Assembly: GCF_001653135.1 (NCBI RefSeq)
Contig: NZ_BDDS01000007.1
Location: 62,001 to 126,000 of the forward strand
Reading direction: 5' to 3'
Length of the DNA stretch: 64,000 bases
DNA from: Pseudoalteromonas neustonica
Lineage (GTDB): Bacteria > Pseudomonadota > Gammaproteobacteria > Enterobacterales > Alteromonadaceae
Below, in pieces: positions 22,119-30,684 of the stretch. A program made the translations under genes and the position numbers. Numbering within the stretch: the stretch's first letter is position 1; every line of letters starts with the position of its first letter. A model generated the notes under the pieces. It made no database searches, was not told the origin of the DNA, and saw only the letters and a list, made by a program, of their open reading frames with translations.

Positions 22119-22742
22119 ATGCGTTTGTTAACTTGTTTATCATTAGTGCCGCTATCGTTATTGCTAGCAAGCCACACCCAAGCCCAAGAACAGCTGGCTG
22201 CAGTTCCACTGTACACAGAAACAGAGCTGTTAGCGTTAATTAATAAGAATACACATTTAGCACGCGTTAAGGCAGATGATTGCCAGTTAGTACAGGATAT
22301 TGAGGCACGAGCCAATAAAATGGCACTGCCATCGTATCAATTTTTATATGGCGATATGCTGGCTTATGCCGTGTGTGTTGATCGCAATGTGGAGTTAGGT
22401 GTGTACTACATGCGCCAAGCTGCAGGACAAGGCTTAGCGGCGGCATTAGAGCAATTAGGGCGCTACTACGACATTGGCCGATTGGTACAAAAAGATAAAG
22501 CGATGGCGGTGACCTATTTACGAGAAGCATCAGCACAAGGGAATCTAAAAGCGCAATTAAGATTAGTTAAATTATTTAATGATGGGTTCGGCAGCCCGCG
22601 TGACTATGAAGATGCTTATCGCTGGTTATTTCATGCCATGGTTGCAGATAAAGCGACTCATCAAAAGATAGAAACAGCGTTAGCCCAACTTGCGCAAAAA
22701 ATGCCAGACAGTGTTATTGCGCGTGCCCGTTTGCCTATGTAG
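22119..22742 (+). CDS. motX: Sodium-type flagellar motor protein MotX
   Basis: A 207-residue periplasmic protein. After a signal peptide (cut near HTQAQ, residues 19-23) come Sel1-like repeats, such as GVYYMRQAAGQGLAAALEQLGRYYDIG and AVTYLREASAQGNLKAQLRLVKLFNDG. The arrangement and the LINKNTHLARVKADDCQLVQDI region match Vibrio and Shewanella MotX as I recall them, and motX lies beside purA in Shewanella too. MotX forms the T ring with MotY and is needed to hold PomAB stators in the Na+-driven polar flagellum. Two cysteines (C55 and C87) could form a disulfide. Confidence 0.88.
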   Translation: MRLLTCLSLVPLSLLLASHTQAQEQLAAVPLYTETELLALINKNTHLARVKADDCQLVQDIEARANKMALPSYQFLYGDMLAYAVCVDRNVELGVYYMRQAAGQGLAAALEQLGRYYDIGRLVQKDKAMAVTYLREASAQGNLKAQLRLVKLFNDGFGSPRDYEDAYRWLFHAMVADKATHQKIETALAQLAQKMPDSVIARARLPM

Positions 22743-22842
22743 GAATGAAGTTAGCAAGGCTGAGGTGTTAATTTTAGCGCAGCAAGCTTGGGTTAGGTAG
22801 TTTGAAATCCAAAGAAAAAAGTTTAACAATAAAATTTATTAA

Positions 22843-22881
22843 AAACAAAAGGGCTAGGTTTTTCACCTAGCCCTTTTGTTT
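22843..22881. terminator. Bidirectional terminator between motX and the antiporter gene
   Basis: A perfect 17-bp stem (22843-22859 with 22865-22881) with a five-base loop and A/T runs on both sides. It overlaps the stop codon of the leftward antiporter gene. Confidence 0.9.
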
Positions 22882-24742
22882 ATTCTCTAATTTCTTTTGG
22901 TTCTTTGTTTTTACCGTTGTTAGGATCTTTTAACACCGACATTTTAGGTGGTAGCATAGCTACAACGCGCTCACCTTCTTGTGGGGGTTTATCCATATTA
23001 ATAGTAAACGGACGCAGCTTGATTGGTGTATCGTCATCGCTATCTTTATCGCCATTTAGAATGAACAATGGGATAGCTTCGCTGTTCATCTCTAGGTATT
23101 GCTCCCAGCTAAACTCTTCAGAAATACGCGTCGCACTGACCTTGCCCCCTTTGGCAATTAGGCTACTTAAACGTGCATATGAACCGCTATCACCAAATAA
23201 AATTTGGCGTGATAAGAATGTTGCGCTGTCTTTATTTGCCTTGGCATGAGTGTTCGAAGAGCGTAGAGAAAATACATTCTTCTCATTGAGTAAATGCGAA
23301 AAGTACTGCACACCGAGCGCGTTATGATGGCGATTAGGCGACAATGCAATAACACTACGAATAGTTGTTAAGGGTAAATAGCGTTCAGCATGCTCAGACT
23401 GCGGGTTACCATAATAACATGCTAGGCCGTCCATGCGCGCCATACGACAGTTTTCCCAAGCAGGATCAGATAAATGCACTGGAATATTTTGCTCTTTCAA
23501 TCCGCACGCAATCGCTCTTGCGACATGGTTTGCACCAATAATCAAAATTGTATTTGGCGACGGTTGGCGTACACCAAGTAGTTTAGCTACAGGGATTGCT
23601 GTTAAGCTTTGCAGTACCACGGTGATAATAATCACGGTGAAGATCAATGGGACTATTTTTTCAGCATCGGCAACACCCGCCTCCATCATACTTAATGCAA
23701 ACACAGAGCCTACAGCCGCAGCGACGATACCGCGAGGCGCAATCCACGCTAGCACCAATCGTGATTTAACCGGAAGATCTGTACCATATGTAGATATTGC
23801 GATACACAATGGGCGCGCAATAAACAATACAATAGCGAGAAAGATAAACACATCACTATCAAGCATCATCAAATCAGATAGTTCTAAACGGGCAGCGAGT
23901 AAAATAAACAGTGTAGAAATTAAGATCATAGATAAATCTTCTTTAAACTCTAACACTGAATCTATTTCTAAGTCGTCTTGATTAGCTAACCAAATACCAA
24001 ATACAGTAACCGCCAATAAGCCTGACTCATGGCTAAGGTAATTTGAGATGCTAAAGCTAATTAACACTAAAGCAAGTATACCAAACTTATGTAATTCAAA
24101 AGGTAACCACTCTCTACGAATAAGCTGTGTGGTTAACCATCCAGCAAATACACCAATAGATAAGCCCACGCCTAGAGTCTTAAATAAAGCGACTACAGTA
24201 TGCAAAAAGACCTCACCTTGACCCACGAGCATAACGGCTTCAAACACTAATACGGCAAATAAAGCACCGATAGGATCAATTACAATGCCTTCCCAGCGTA
24301 GGATACGGTCAATATCTTGAGTCGGTCGCATTGAGTTTAATAATGGCGCAATTACCGTTGGGCCAGTAACTACTAATACAGCGCCGAGCACTGCCGCAAC
24401 GCGCCAGTTGAGCTCTAAAATCCAATAAGCACTTAAACTGATAACGATACAGGTAGCAATCATACCAATAGAGCATAAATTTCGGACCACCTTACCGATA
24501 CCTTTGAGCTCTCTAAAGTGCAATGTTAATGAGCCTTCAAATAAAATGACTGCAACACTCAGAGAAACCACAGGAAAGAGTAAATCGCCAAGCAGTGCGT
24601 CAGGGTCTAATAAACCAGTCGCAGGGCCTAACAGCAACCCTGTAAGTAACAAGAATAAAATAGCAGGGACACGGAAACCCCAGGCTACCCACTGGGCCAA
24701 AACCGAGCAAAGGGCGATTCCTGCGATATAAATAGCTGACAT
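22880..24742 (-). CDS. CPA1-type cation:proton antiporter with C-terminal TrkA-N-like domain
   Basis: A 620-residue inner-membrane protein. About 12 hydrophobic segments fill residues 1-395, with ILFEGSLTLHFREL, the VVTGPTVIAPLL motif and WEGIVIDPIGALFAVLVFE, which mark the Na+/H+ exchanger core. A soluble domain from about residue 397 starts TILIIGANHVARAIACGLKEQ, a Rossmann-like dinucleotide-binding fold of the TrkA-N/RCK type, followed by ALSPNRHHNALGVQYF. The last 120 residues are hydrophilic. It probably exchanges Na+ or K+ for H+ and may be gated by a nucleotide; the exact ion is not readable. AAGGAA precedes the ATG. A 265-bp palindromic element begins 32 bases upstream of the start. 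Confidence 0.85.
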   Translation of the reverse strand: MSAIYIAGIALCSVLAQWVAWGFRVPAILFLLLTGLLLGPATGLLDPDALLGDLLFPVVSLSVAVILFEGSLTLHFRELKGIGKVVRNLCSIGMIATCIVISLSAYWILELNWRVAAVLGAVLVVTGPTVIAPLLNSMRPTQDIDRILRWEGIVIDPIGALFAVLVFEAVMLVGQGEVFLHTVVALFKTLGVGLSIGVFAGWLTTQLIRREWLPFELHKFGILALVLISFSISNYLSHESGLLAVTVFGIWLANQDDLEIDSVLEFKEDLSMILISTLFILLAARLELSDLMMLDSDVFIFLAIVLFIARPLCIAISTYGTDLPVKSRLVLAWIAPRGIVAAAVGSVFALSMMEAGVADAEKIVPLIFTVIIITVVLQSLTAIPVAKLLGVRQPSPNTILIIGANHVARAIACGLKEQNIPVHLSDPAWENCRMARMDGLACYYGNPQSEHAERYLPLTTIRSVIALSPNRHHNALGVQYFSHLLNEKNVFSLRSSNTHAKANKDSATFLSRQILFGDSGSYARLSSLIAKGGKVSATRISEEFSWEQYLEMNSEAIPLFILNGDKDSDDDTPIKLRPFTINMDKPPQEGERVVAMLPPKMSVLKDPNNGKNKEPKEIRE

Positions 24743-25907
24743 AGATGAAGTATTCCTTATTTATAATTAGGGGATATATCCAAACCACCTCAAGATTCGA
24801 GCTTCAGTTGGAATTAAAAGCGATTTAGGCAAGGCATTGATTGCAGAGAATGGTTATTCCCTTATTAAAATCGATAACGCAGCATAAATCGCTTTTAAAC
24901 CAACCATTAGGGCGTTGCACAGGCACTTATTCCCTGCGTTGCTACTTCTTAAAAGGGATTACCATTCTTACAAAGTAACGCCTTGATACTAAGCTCCTGT
25001 GAAACGCTGAATTCTGTATCGTGAGGTGGTTTGGGTATAAGCTTACAAAACGAATAATACAGGGGTATACACGTGTATGTGAACTTTTCCTAATAGAATT
25101 TTAGCTGTTTATAAATTTATTTGTGGAAGAAATGATAATTTAGTCGTTTTGAATAAATCTAACGTAATTAACATCAGCTTAACCTATTGAATATGAAGAG
25201 TATTTAACCTTTGCTGTGCAGTTAATAAACTATGTGGGCGAAATGTAGCCTTGATCTCTAGGTCGATATTAGCGTATTATAGTTAGTGTTCAAACAATTA
25301 GTTATCTAATTAATATTAAGCTTAATATAAGCGAATACATATAGTTATTTTTTACTACTGATTTATTTAGTAGTTTTAATTGAGGTTACTATATTTATAT
25401 ACTTAAAAATCAAGCTTTTAATTCTTTGAACGATGTTTTGTATGTTTAAATTCACTTTTTAATAATAGTTAACCGTAAAGGCTGTTCCATTATTCGGAGA
25501 CGAAATACCTTTCGTGTTGAATTGTTATTTCCAATATTTGACACCCATCGTGGTGAGCAAATCTCGGTCCTTGAGTCATCACCCTATCTGTTGGTGTACC
25601 AGACTCTAGAGGCTCTATGTATGTTGTTAATAAAAAGGCCTCACACAGTCTTTTACAGCGATGCATAAACAACACTTTTTATTTATTTTATAACAGTTCA
25701 GTCTAATGATTGAGCAAAGTTATGCTATACCTGCAATCCACTTTGTTGTAAAACTTAGTGATCGGCTTTTTGCCGAGCGCAGAAAAGTGATAAGTGAAAA
25801 ATGGAATATACAAAATGCTAACTCGTAACCTAATAAGAAAATTAGGTGATTGTTTTCAGACTGACCCCAAGAGGGTCGTCATAGTTAAAATGGAAAGTTG
25901 AACACTT
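24743..25907. other. Gene-poor 1.16-kb region between the antiporter gene and proB
   Basis: It holds the palindromic element at 24775-25039, an AT-rich stretch (25040-25480) with a 12-bp palindrome ATACACGTGTAT near 25074, and a leader-like part before proB. In the last part two hairpins are visible: CGGC-TTTTT-GCCG near 25763-25775, and a GACCC/GGGTC stem near 25862-25880. A 61-codon minus-strand frame (25490-25675) has no ribosome site and no family I recognise, so I do not call it a gene. The proB promoter must be here, but I see no good -35/-10 pair. Confidence 0.5.
24775..25039. repeat. 265-bp palindromic intergenic element (MITE-like or structured repeat)
   Basis: The ends are inverted copies of each other: 24775-24792 matches the reverse complement of 25022-25039 in 17 of 18 positions, and weaker similarity extends inward to about 33 bases. 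Inside, 24814-24827 pairs perfectly with 24885-24898 (14 bp), and 24847-24863 pairs nearly perfectly with 24953-24968. These two inner stems cross, so they exclude each other or form a pseudoknot. No open reading frame fits inside. The form suggests a non-autonomous mobile repeat or a processed structured RNA; copies elsewhere in the genome are expected but cannot be seen here. Confidence 0.7.
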
Positions 25908-27014
25908 ATGCAAAAGTTAAATTGGCGACGTATCGTACTTAAAGTGGGTAGTGCACTAATTGCACCAGACCAAGATGGTTGCCGTTCACGTTATTTATTA
26001 ACCATCGCACAGTTTATTGTTCGTTGTCGTAGTCAGGGAATCGAAGTGATTTTAGTGTCGTCAGGCTCAGTAGCCGCTGGTGCACACTTATTCCCAGCGA
26101 CACAAGAGCGTACGGTGAAGATGAAAAAGGCGATGGCCGCAGCAGGCCAAACAGAAATGATGGCGATGTGGGACCGTTTTTTTGATTTTCCATCGGCCCA
26201 GATTTTATTAACACATGGTGATTTACGTGACCGTGAGCGCTATCAAAGTATTCGTGAAACAGTATTCACTTTATTAGAGCATGGTGTGCTGCCCATCATG
26301 AATGAAAATGACACGGTAACAACAGATGATTTAAAAGTGGGTGATAATGACAATTTATCAGCCATGGTTGCGGCGGCGGCTGATGCCGATGCGCTAATGA
26401 TTTTTTCAGATGTTGATGGGCTTTATGATAAAAACCCAAATTTACATGATGATGCGGTGTTATTACCTGAAATTAAGTCAATAGATGAGTCAATCTATGC
26501 AATGGCAGGATGTGCAACAAGCGCGGTTGGCACAGGTGGGATGAAAACCAAGATTGAAGCGGCTGAAAAGGCGACGTCACACGGCATCGTTACTTATATT
26601 ATTAATGGGTTTAAAGAGCAGACTTTTACGCAGTTACTTGAAGGTAAAAACCCTGGGACAATTTTCCTACCTTACGAGAAACCAATGCAAGAAGCCGTGC
26701 ATTGGATGACCCACACCGCAAATGAGCAGGGTGAAGTGGTTGTTGAAGGTTCATATGATGAATCTTTAGAGGGTGAAACTGGTTGCATCCGCGGTGATGA
26801 AATCGTTGCCGTTCATGGTGAATTTGCTGTTGGTGATACTATTTTAGTACGTAGTAATGATGGCACTCGCTTAGCTAAAGCGACGGCCAACTACAGTAGT
26901 TGTTTATTGAATTTTATAGCGGATAACGAGCAAAGTGAATTTAGCGACAAAATGCAAGATTCAATTGGGCCTGTTATTTCAGAAAAAGATATCGCATTAT
27001 TGGAGAAGTCATGA
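25908..27014 (+). CDS. proB: Glutamate 5-kinase
   Basis: A 368-residue ProB. The amino-acid-kinase domain has IVLKVGSALIAP, VSSGSVAAG, MNENDTVTTDDLKVGDNDNLSAMVA and VGTGGMKTKIEAA; a C-terminal PUA domain spans about 275-355. It phosphorylates glutamate in the first step of proline synthesis and is usually feedback-inhibited by proline. Its TGA overlaps the proA ATG (ATGA), so the two are translationally coupled. Confidence 0.98.
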   Translation: MQKLNWRRIVLKVGSALIAPDQDGCRSRYLLTIAQFIVRCRSQGIEVILVSSGSVAAGAHLFPATQERTVKMKKAMAAAGQTEMMAMWDRFFDFPSAQILLTHGDLRDRERYQSIRETVFTLLEHGVLPIMNENDTVTTDDLKVGDNDNLSAMVAAAADADALMIFSDVDGLYDKNPNLHDDAVLLPEIKSIDESIYAMAGCATSAVGTGGMKTKIEAAEKATSHGIVTYIINGFKEQTFTQLLEGKNPGTIFLPYEKPMQEAVHWMTHTANEQGEVVVEGSYDESLEGETGCIRGDEIVAVHGEFAVGDTILVRSNDGTRLAKATANYSSCLLNFIADNEQSEFSDKMQDSIGPVISEKDIALLEKS

Positions 27015-28258
27015 GTTTAATTACGGATATTTCACGTCAAGCAGCTAAAGCTGCACATCAGTTAGCTTTACTCGATACCGAGACAAAAAACCATGTTTTA
27101 TTAGATATGGCAACTGCATTACGTGAACAAAAAGTATTTATCATCAAAGAAAACGAAAGTGACTTGGCTGCGGCGCGTGATAATAATTTAGCAGCGTCGA
27201 TGATCGACCGTTTAACACTCAACGATGAGCGCATTGAAGCGATGGCTGAGGGGATTGAGGTTATCGTAAGTCTTGATGATCCAGTTGGACAGTTACGTGA
27301 TATTACTGAGCGACCAAATGGTATCAAAATTCGCAAAATGCGTGTGCCACTGGGTGTGGTATGCATGATTTATGAAGCACGTCCTAATGTCACTGCAGAT
27401 GCAGGCGCTTTGTGTTTTAAATCAGGTAATAGCGTTATATTGCGTGGCGGTAAAGAAGCATTGAAAAGCTCACAAGCAATAGCAAGTGTTATGCATCAAG
27501 TGCTTGAACAGCATAATTTGCCTGCAGCGTTAATTTCAGTTATTCCTGATCCAGACCGTGGTTTACTCATGGAACTTATGCAGCAACGCGACAGCATTGA
27601 TTTAATAATCCCACGCGGTGGTGAGGGGTTGATCAATTTTGTGACTGACAATAGCACTATTCCCGTGATCCAACATTTTAAAGGTGTGTGTCATTTGTAT
27701 GTGGATAAGGATGCCGATTTAGAAGTGGCAGTTAACTTATTACTTAATGGTAAAACACAGCGTACAGGTGTATGTAATGCGCTTGAAGGCTTGGTTGTAC
27801 ACCAAGATATTGCTGATGAATTTTTAAACTTATGTGCAGTTGTGTTGCGCCAAGAAGGTGTGAAGATAAATGCCGATAGCCAAGCTGCAAAGTATTTTGA
27901 TGATGCAACAGTACTTGAAGCAGACCAGTTTGGTGAAGAGTACCTCGATTTAGAAATTGCAATTCGCATTGTATCGGATTTTGCTGGTGCGATTGACCAT
28001 ATTTCACAATTTGGCTCACATCACACAGAAGTTATTTGTACAAAAAATCAAGCTACTGCAGAGTTATTTCAACGTAGCGTTGATGCCTCAGTTGTGATGG
28101 TGAATGCATCGTCACGTTTTTCTGATGGTTCGCAGCTAGGCTTAGGCGCTGAAATTGGTATAGCAACTTCAAAGCTGCATGCTTATGGGCCTATGGGCCT
28201 AGAATCATTAACAACAGAGAAATACCTTGTTAATGGTGAAGGGCAAGTCCGCGAATAA
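27011..28258 (+). CDS. proA: Gamma-glutamyl phosphate reductase
   Basis: A 415-residue aldehyde-dehydrogenase-superfamily enzyme with YEARPNVTADAGALCFKSGN, the catalytic Cys at C255 (RTGVCNALEG), HHTEVICTKN and SRFSDGSQLGLGAEIGIATSKLHAYGPMGLE. It reduces gamma-glutamyl phosphate to the semialdehyde with NADPH. It overlaps proB by four bases and ends the operon. Confidence 0.99.
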   Translation: MSLITDISRQAAKAAHQLALLDTETKNHVLLDMATALREQKVFIIKENESDLAAARDNNLAASMIDRLTLNDERIEAMAEGIEVIVSLDDPVGQLRDITERPNGIKIRKMRVPLGVVCMIYEARPNVTADAGALCFKSGNSVILRGGKEALKSSQAIASVMHQVLEQHNLPAALISVIPDPDRGLLMELMQQRDSIDLIIPRGGEGLINFVTDNSTIPVIQHFKGVCHLYVDKDADLEVAVNLLLNGKTQRTGVCNALEGLVVHQDIADEFLNLCAVVLRQEGVKINADSQAAKYFDDATVLEADQFGEEYLDLEIAIRIVSDFAGAIDHISQFGSHHTEVICTKNQATAELFQRSVDASVVMVNASSRFSDGSQLGLGAEIGIATSKLHAYGPMGLESLTTEKYLVNGEGQVRE

Positions 28259-28271
28259 TAGCTGGTGAATA

Positions 28272-28298
28272 AAACATGCCCTAGTTCAGGGCATGTTT
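28272..28298 (+). terminator. Probable terminator of proBA
   Basis: A perfect 10-bp stem (28272-28281 with 28289-28298, 7-base loop) lies 14 bases after the proA stop; the T-tract that follows is weak. Confidence 0.6.
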
Positions 28299-28353
28299 AC
28301 TAAGTTTTGGTTAAAATATTTACTTTGAATTAAAGTACTAAGCCGATTGTAAT

Positions 28354-28382
28354 TAAATTCAACGCAGTAAGCGTTGAATTTA
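28354..28382 (-). terminator. Probable terminator of the leftward signalling operon
   Basis: A perfect 12-bp stem (28354-28365 with 28371-28382) with a five-base loop lies 19 bases beyond the stop codon of the REC-PAS-GGDEF-EAL gene, with a short T/A-rich run on the minus strand. Confidence 0.6.
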
Positions 28383-28401
28383 GCCGGTTAAGATTACTTT
28401 A

Positions 28402-30591
28402 TTATTCAGCGTTCGGGTTCGTTAAGCTATAAAACCATGAATCGGCAGGTTCAGGCTTGTGGAGATGATAGCCTTGTAAGATCATATTAGGGTAAGCTTG
28501 CAGCATGGTGAAATGTTCCTCGCCTTCAACACCTTCAGCGACAACTTTTAGATCAAATAAATTACCTAAACTGACGATCATATCAATAATCAGTTTGTCA
28601 TTTTTGTTTGTTGGGGCTTCAAAAACGAATGACTTATCTATTTTAAGCTCGTGGATCGGCAGCTGTTTTAAGTAGGTTAAGCTTGAATAACCAGTACCAA
28701 AATCATCAATTGATACCCTAACGCCTAGCTTTTTTAAATGATGAACAGCTGCAATCGCTGCTTCCATATGGTTTAGTAAAGTCCCTTCAATAATCTCAAT
28801 TGTAAGCGTACTCGGGTTTATTTTACTGCTTTGTATTTGCTTGGTTACAAAGTTCAAAAAACGATTTTCGTGAAAGTGACGACCACTAATGTTAATTGAT
28901 AACCCGAGTTTTGAATTGAATTGGTTAAGCTTTACAAGTAGCTCTAATGCTCTACATGTTACCCAGCAATCTAAGTCAAAAATTATATCCGACTCTTCAG
29001 CGATCGGGATAAACTCAACGGGACTAATAAAGCCTTTTCTAGAATGCTCCCAGCGCAGTAACACTTCAGCGCCTTTGAGTTTATGCTGGCTATCGTATTG
29101 TGACTGCAGATAAAGCATTAACTCATTTTGACTAATTGCTTTTCGTAAATCTTGTTCTATTTCAAAACGGCGTTTAGCTTGCTCACCAAAGGAAGTATCA
29201 AAAAATGTGATTCGGTTACCGCCCTTTTCTTTGGCTTTATAGCATGCAGCCTCACAATTACGAATTGTCTCAATTGCATTTTCGCGCACATCCATACGCG
29301 GAAATATATAGCAGCCAATACTAACGGTTAAAGTGACTTTTTCTTCATCAACAGTAAAAGGTTCGCTTGCAGCGATAAGTAAATTTTGTGCCTTTGTATT
29401 AGCGAGCGCTTGGGCTCTATTTCTACCTGTGCCTTTGTTTGTTGCGCACAGAACGGCGAATTCATCACTCCCTAAACGTGCAACGATGTCTTTGCTATCG
29501 AGTGTACTATCAATTCGAGCAGCTAACTCTTGGAGAACTTGATCGCCCGCTAATAAACCGAGGCCATCGTTAATGGAATGAAAGCTGTCTATATCAACAA
29601 TAAAAATATAAGCATAATTCAAATCGATATAAGATTGATTGAGCTGTTGATCTAATAACTTTAAAAAGTTATTTCTATTTGGAAAGCCGGTTAGTTCATC
29701 ATGCCAGGTTAAATAATCAATACGTTCTTGAGTCACCTTAACACTAGATATATCGCTAAATACACCTATAAAGTTAACGTTCGTATCAATGTCATTTTTC
29801 ACCATACTCAACGTTAAAAGCTCTGGGTATAGTTCACCATTTTTACGTCGTGTTATTAACTCTCCACTCCAATATCCCGCAGTGCTCGCATGCTGCCAAA
29901 TGGCATCAAAGTTCATTTCAGGCAGATTATTTTGTTTAATTTTTTTTAGCTGTGTATCAAGTGCTTCATTCTCACTAAAACCGGTGATCCTGCAAAAAGA
30001 GGGGTTAACAGCAATAATAATTCCTTTATTATTGGTAATTACAACGCCATCAGCTGTACTTGTAAGCGCTTGATAGAATAATTCTTGTTTAGCGGTTAAT
30101 TTTTTTAGCTCGGTGTCACGTTTACTAAGCTCAGAGGCGAGGATCTCAATTTCTAGCAGCTTATCGTGTAGATCAAAGTTCTTTTCAATCAATCTATCTA
30201 ACATGCCTTGTACGGTCATGTGGGTGCGAATGCGGGCTCTTACTAGCGAAAGTTTATAAGGCTTATGAATATAGTCTATTGCGCCTAATTCAAATCCGTG
30301 TTCTTCAGATTCTTCCTCCGTCATTGCTGTAACGAAAATGATAGGGATCCCTTTGGTATTTTGATTACTTTTAAGAATCTTACAGACTTCGTAGCCATCC
30401 ATTTCAGGCATCATAATATCGAGTAAAATTAAATCAGGGCGTGTAATTTCAATAAACTCTAAGGCTTGCGCGCCGCCCGTTGCAATGCGTACATCATAAT
30501 CAGAAAGCAAGCCTTCTACCAAAATATGTAAATTATTTGGTTCATCATCGACGATGAGTACCAAAGGTTTTTGCTGCCTATTTTTCATCAT
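28402..30591 (-). CDS. Response regulator with PAS, GGDEF and EAL domains (probable c-di-GMP phosphodiesterase)
   Basis: From the ATG at 30591 (729 residues) the order is REC (VLIVDDEPNN; phospho-acceptor D58 in LILLDIMMPEMDG; HKPYKL), a helix, PAS (about 165-285; ADGVVITNNKGIIIAVNPSF), GGDEF (about 290-470) and EAL (about 480-725). The GGDEF signature reads GSDEF (374-378), so cyclase activity may be weak or lost. The EAL signature reads EVL (510-512), a tolerated variant, and NISGRHF, EIIEG, DDFGTGYSSL, KIDKSFV and VAEGVE are intact, so c-di-GMP hydrolysis is likely. GTG 30624 and TTG 30630 are alternative starts. It is third in an operon after a binding protein and a kinase. Confidence 0.92.
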   Translation of the reverse strand: MMKNRQQKPLVLIVDDEPNNLHILVEGLLSDYDVRIATGGAQALEFIEITRPDLILLDIMMPEMDGYEVCKILKSNQNTKGIPIIFVTAMTEEESEEHGFELGAIDYIHKPYKLSLVRARIRTHMTVQGMLDRLIEKNFDLHDKLLEIEILASELSKRDTELKKLTAKQELFYQALTSTADGVVITNNKGIIIAVNPSFCRITGFSENEALDTQLKKIKQNNLPEMNFDAIWQHASTAGYWSGELITRRKNGELYPELLTLSMVKNDIDTNVNFIGVFSDISSVKVTQERIDYLTWHDELTGFPNRNNFLKLLDQQLNQSYIDLNYAYIFIVDIDSFHSINDGLGLLAGDQVLQELAARIDSTLDSKDIVARLGSDEFAVLCATNKGTGRNRAQALANTKAQNLLIAASEPFTVDEEKVTLTVSIGCYIFPRMDVRENAIETIRNCEAACYKAKEKGGNRITFFDTSFGEQAKRRFEIEQDLRKAISQNELMLYLQSQYDSQHKLKGAEVLLRWEHSRKGFISPVEFIPIAEESDIIFDLDCWVTCRALELLVKLNQFNSKLGLSINISGRHFHENRFLNFVTKQIQSSKINPSTLTIEIIEGTLLNHMEAAIAAVHHLKKLGVRVSIDDFGTGYSSLTYLKQLPIHELKIDKSFVFEAPTNKNDKLIIDMIVSLGNLFDLKVVAEGVEGEEHFTMLQAYPNMILQGYHLHKPEPADSWFYSLTNPNAE

Positions 30592-30684
30592 AACTTTTGA
30601 TGTAACTTGATTATTTGAGTGCACTAGCAATCCATGTGTAGCTACTTAACTAATTAAAAAATAGTTCATTGTTCTGAGTCTTGT

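Noticed and set aside
22119-22742. A generic Sel1-repeat protein instead of MotX
   Set aside because: The position after purA, the length and the N-terminal conserved block fit MotX better than a general Sel1 protein.
25490-25675. A 61-codon minus-strand frame in the gap before proB
   Set aside because: No ribosome site upstream of its start codons and no recognisable family; a real gene cannot be excluded but is not supported.
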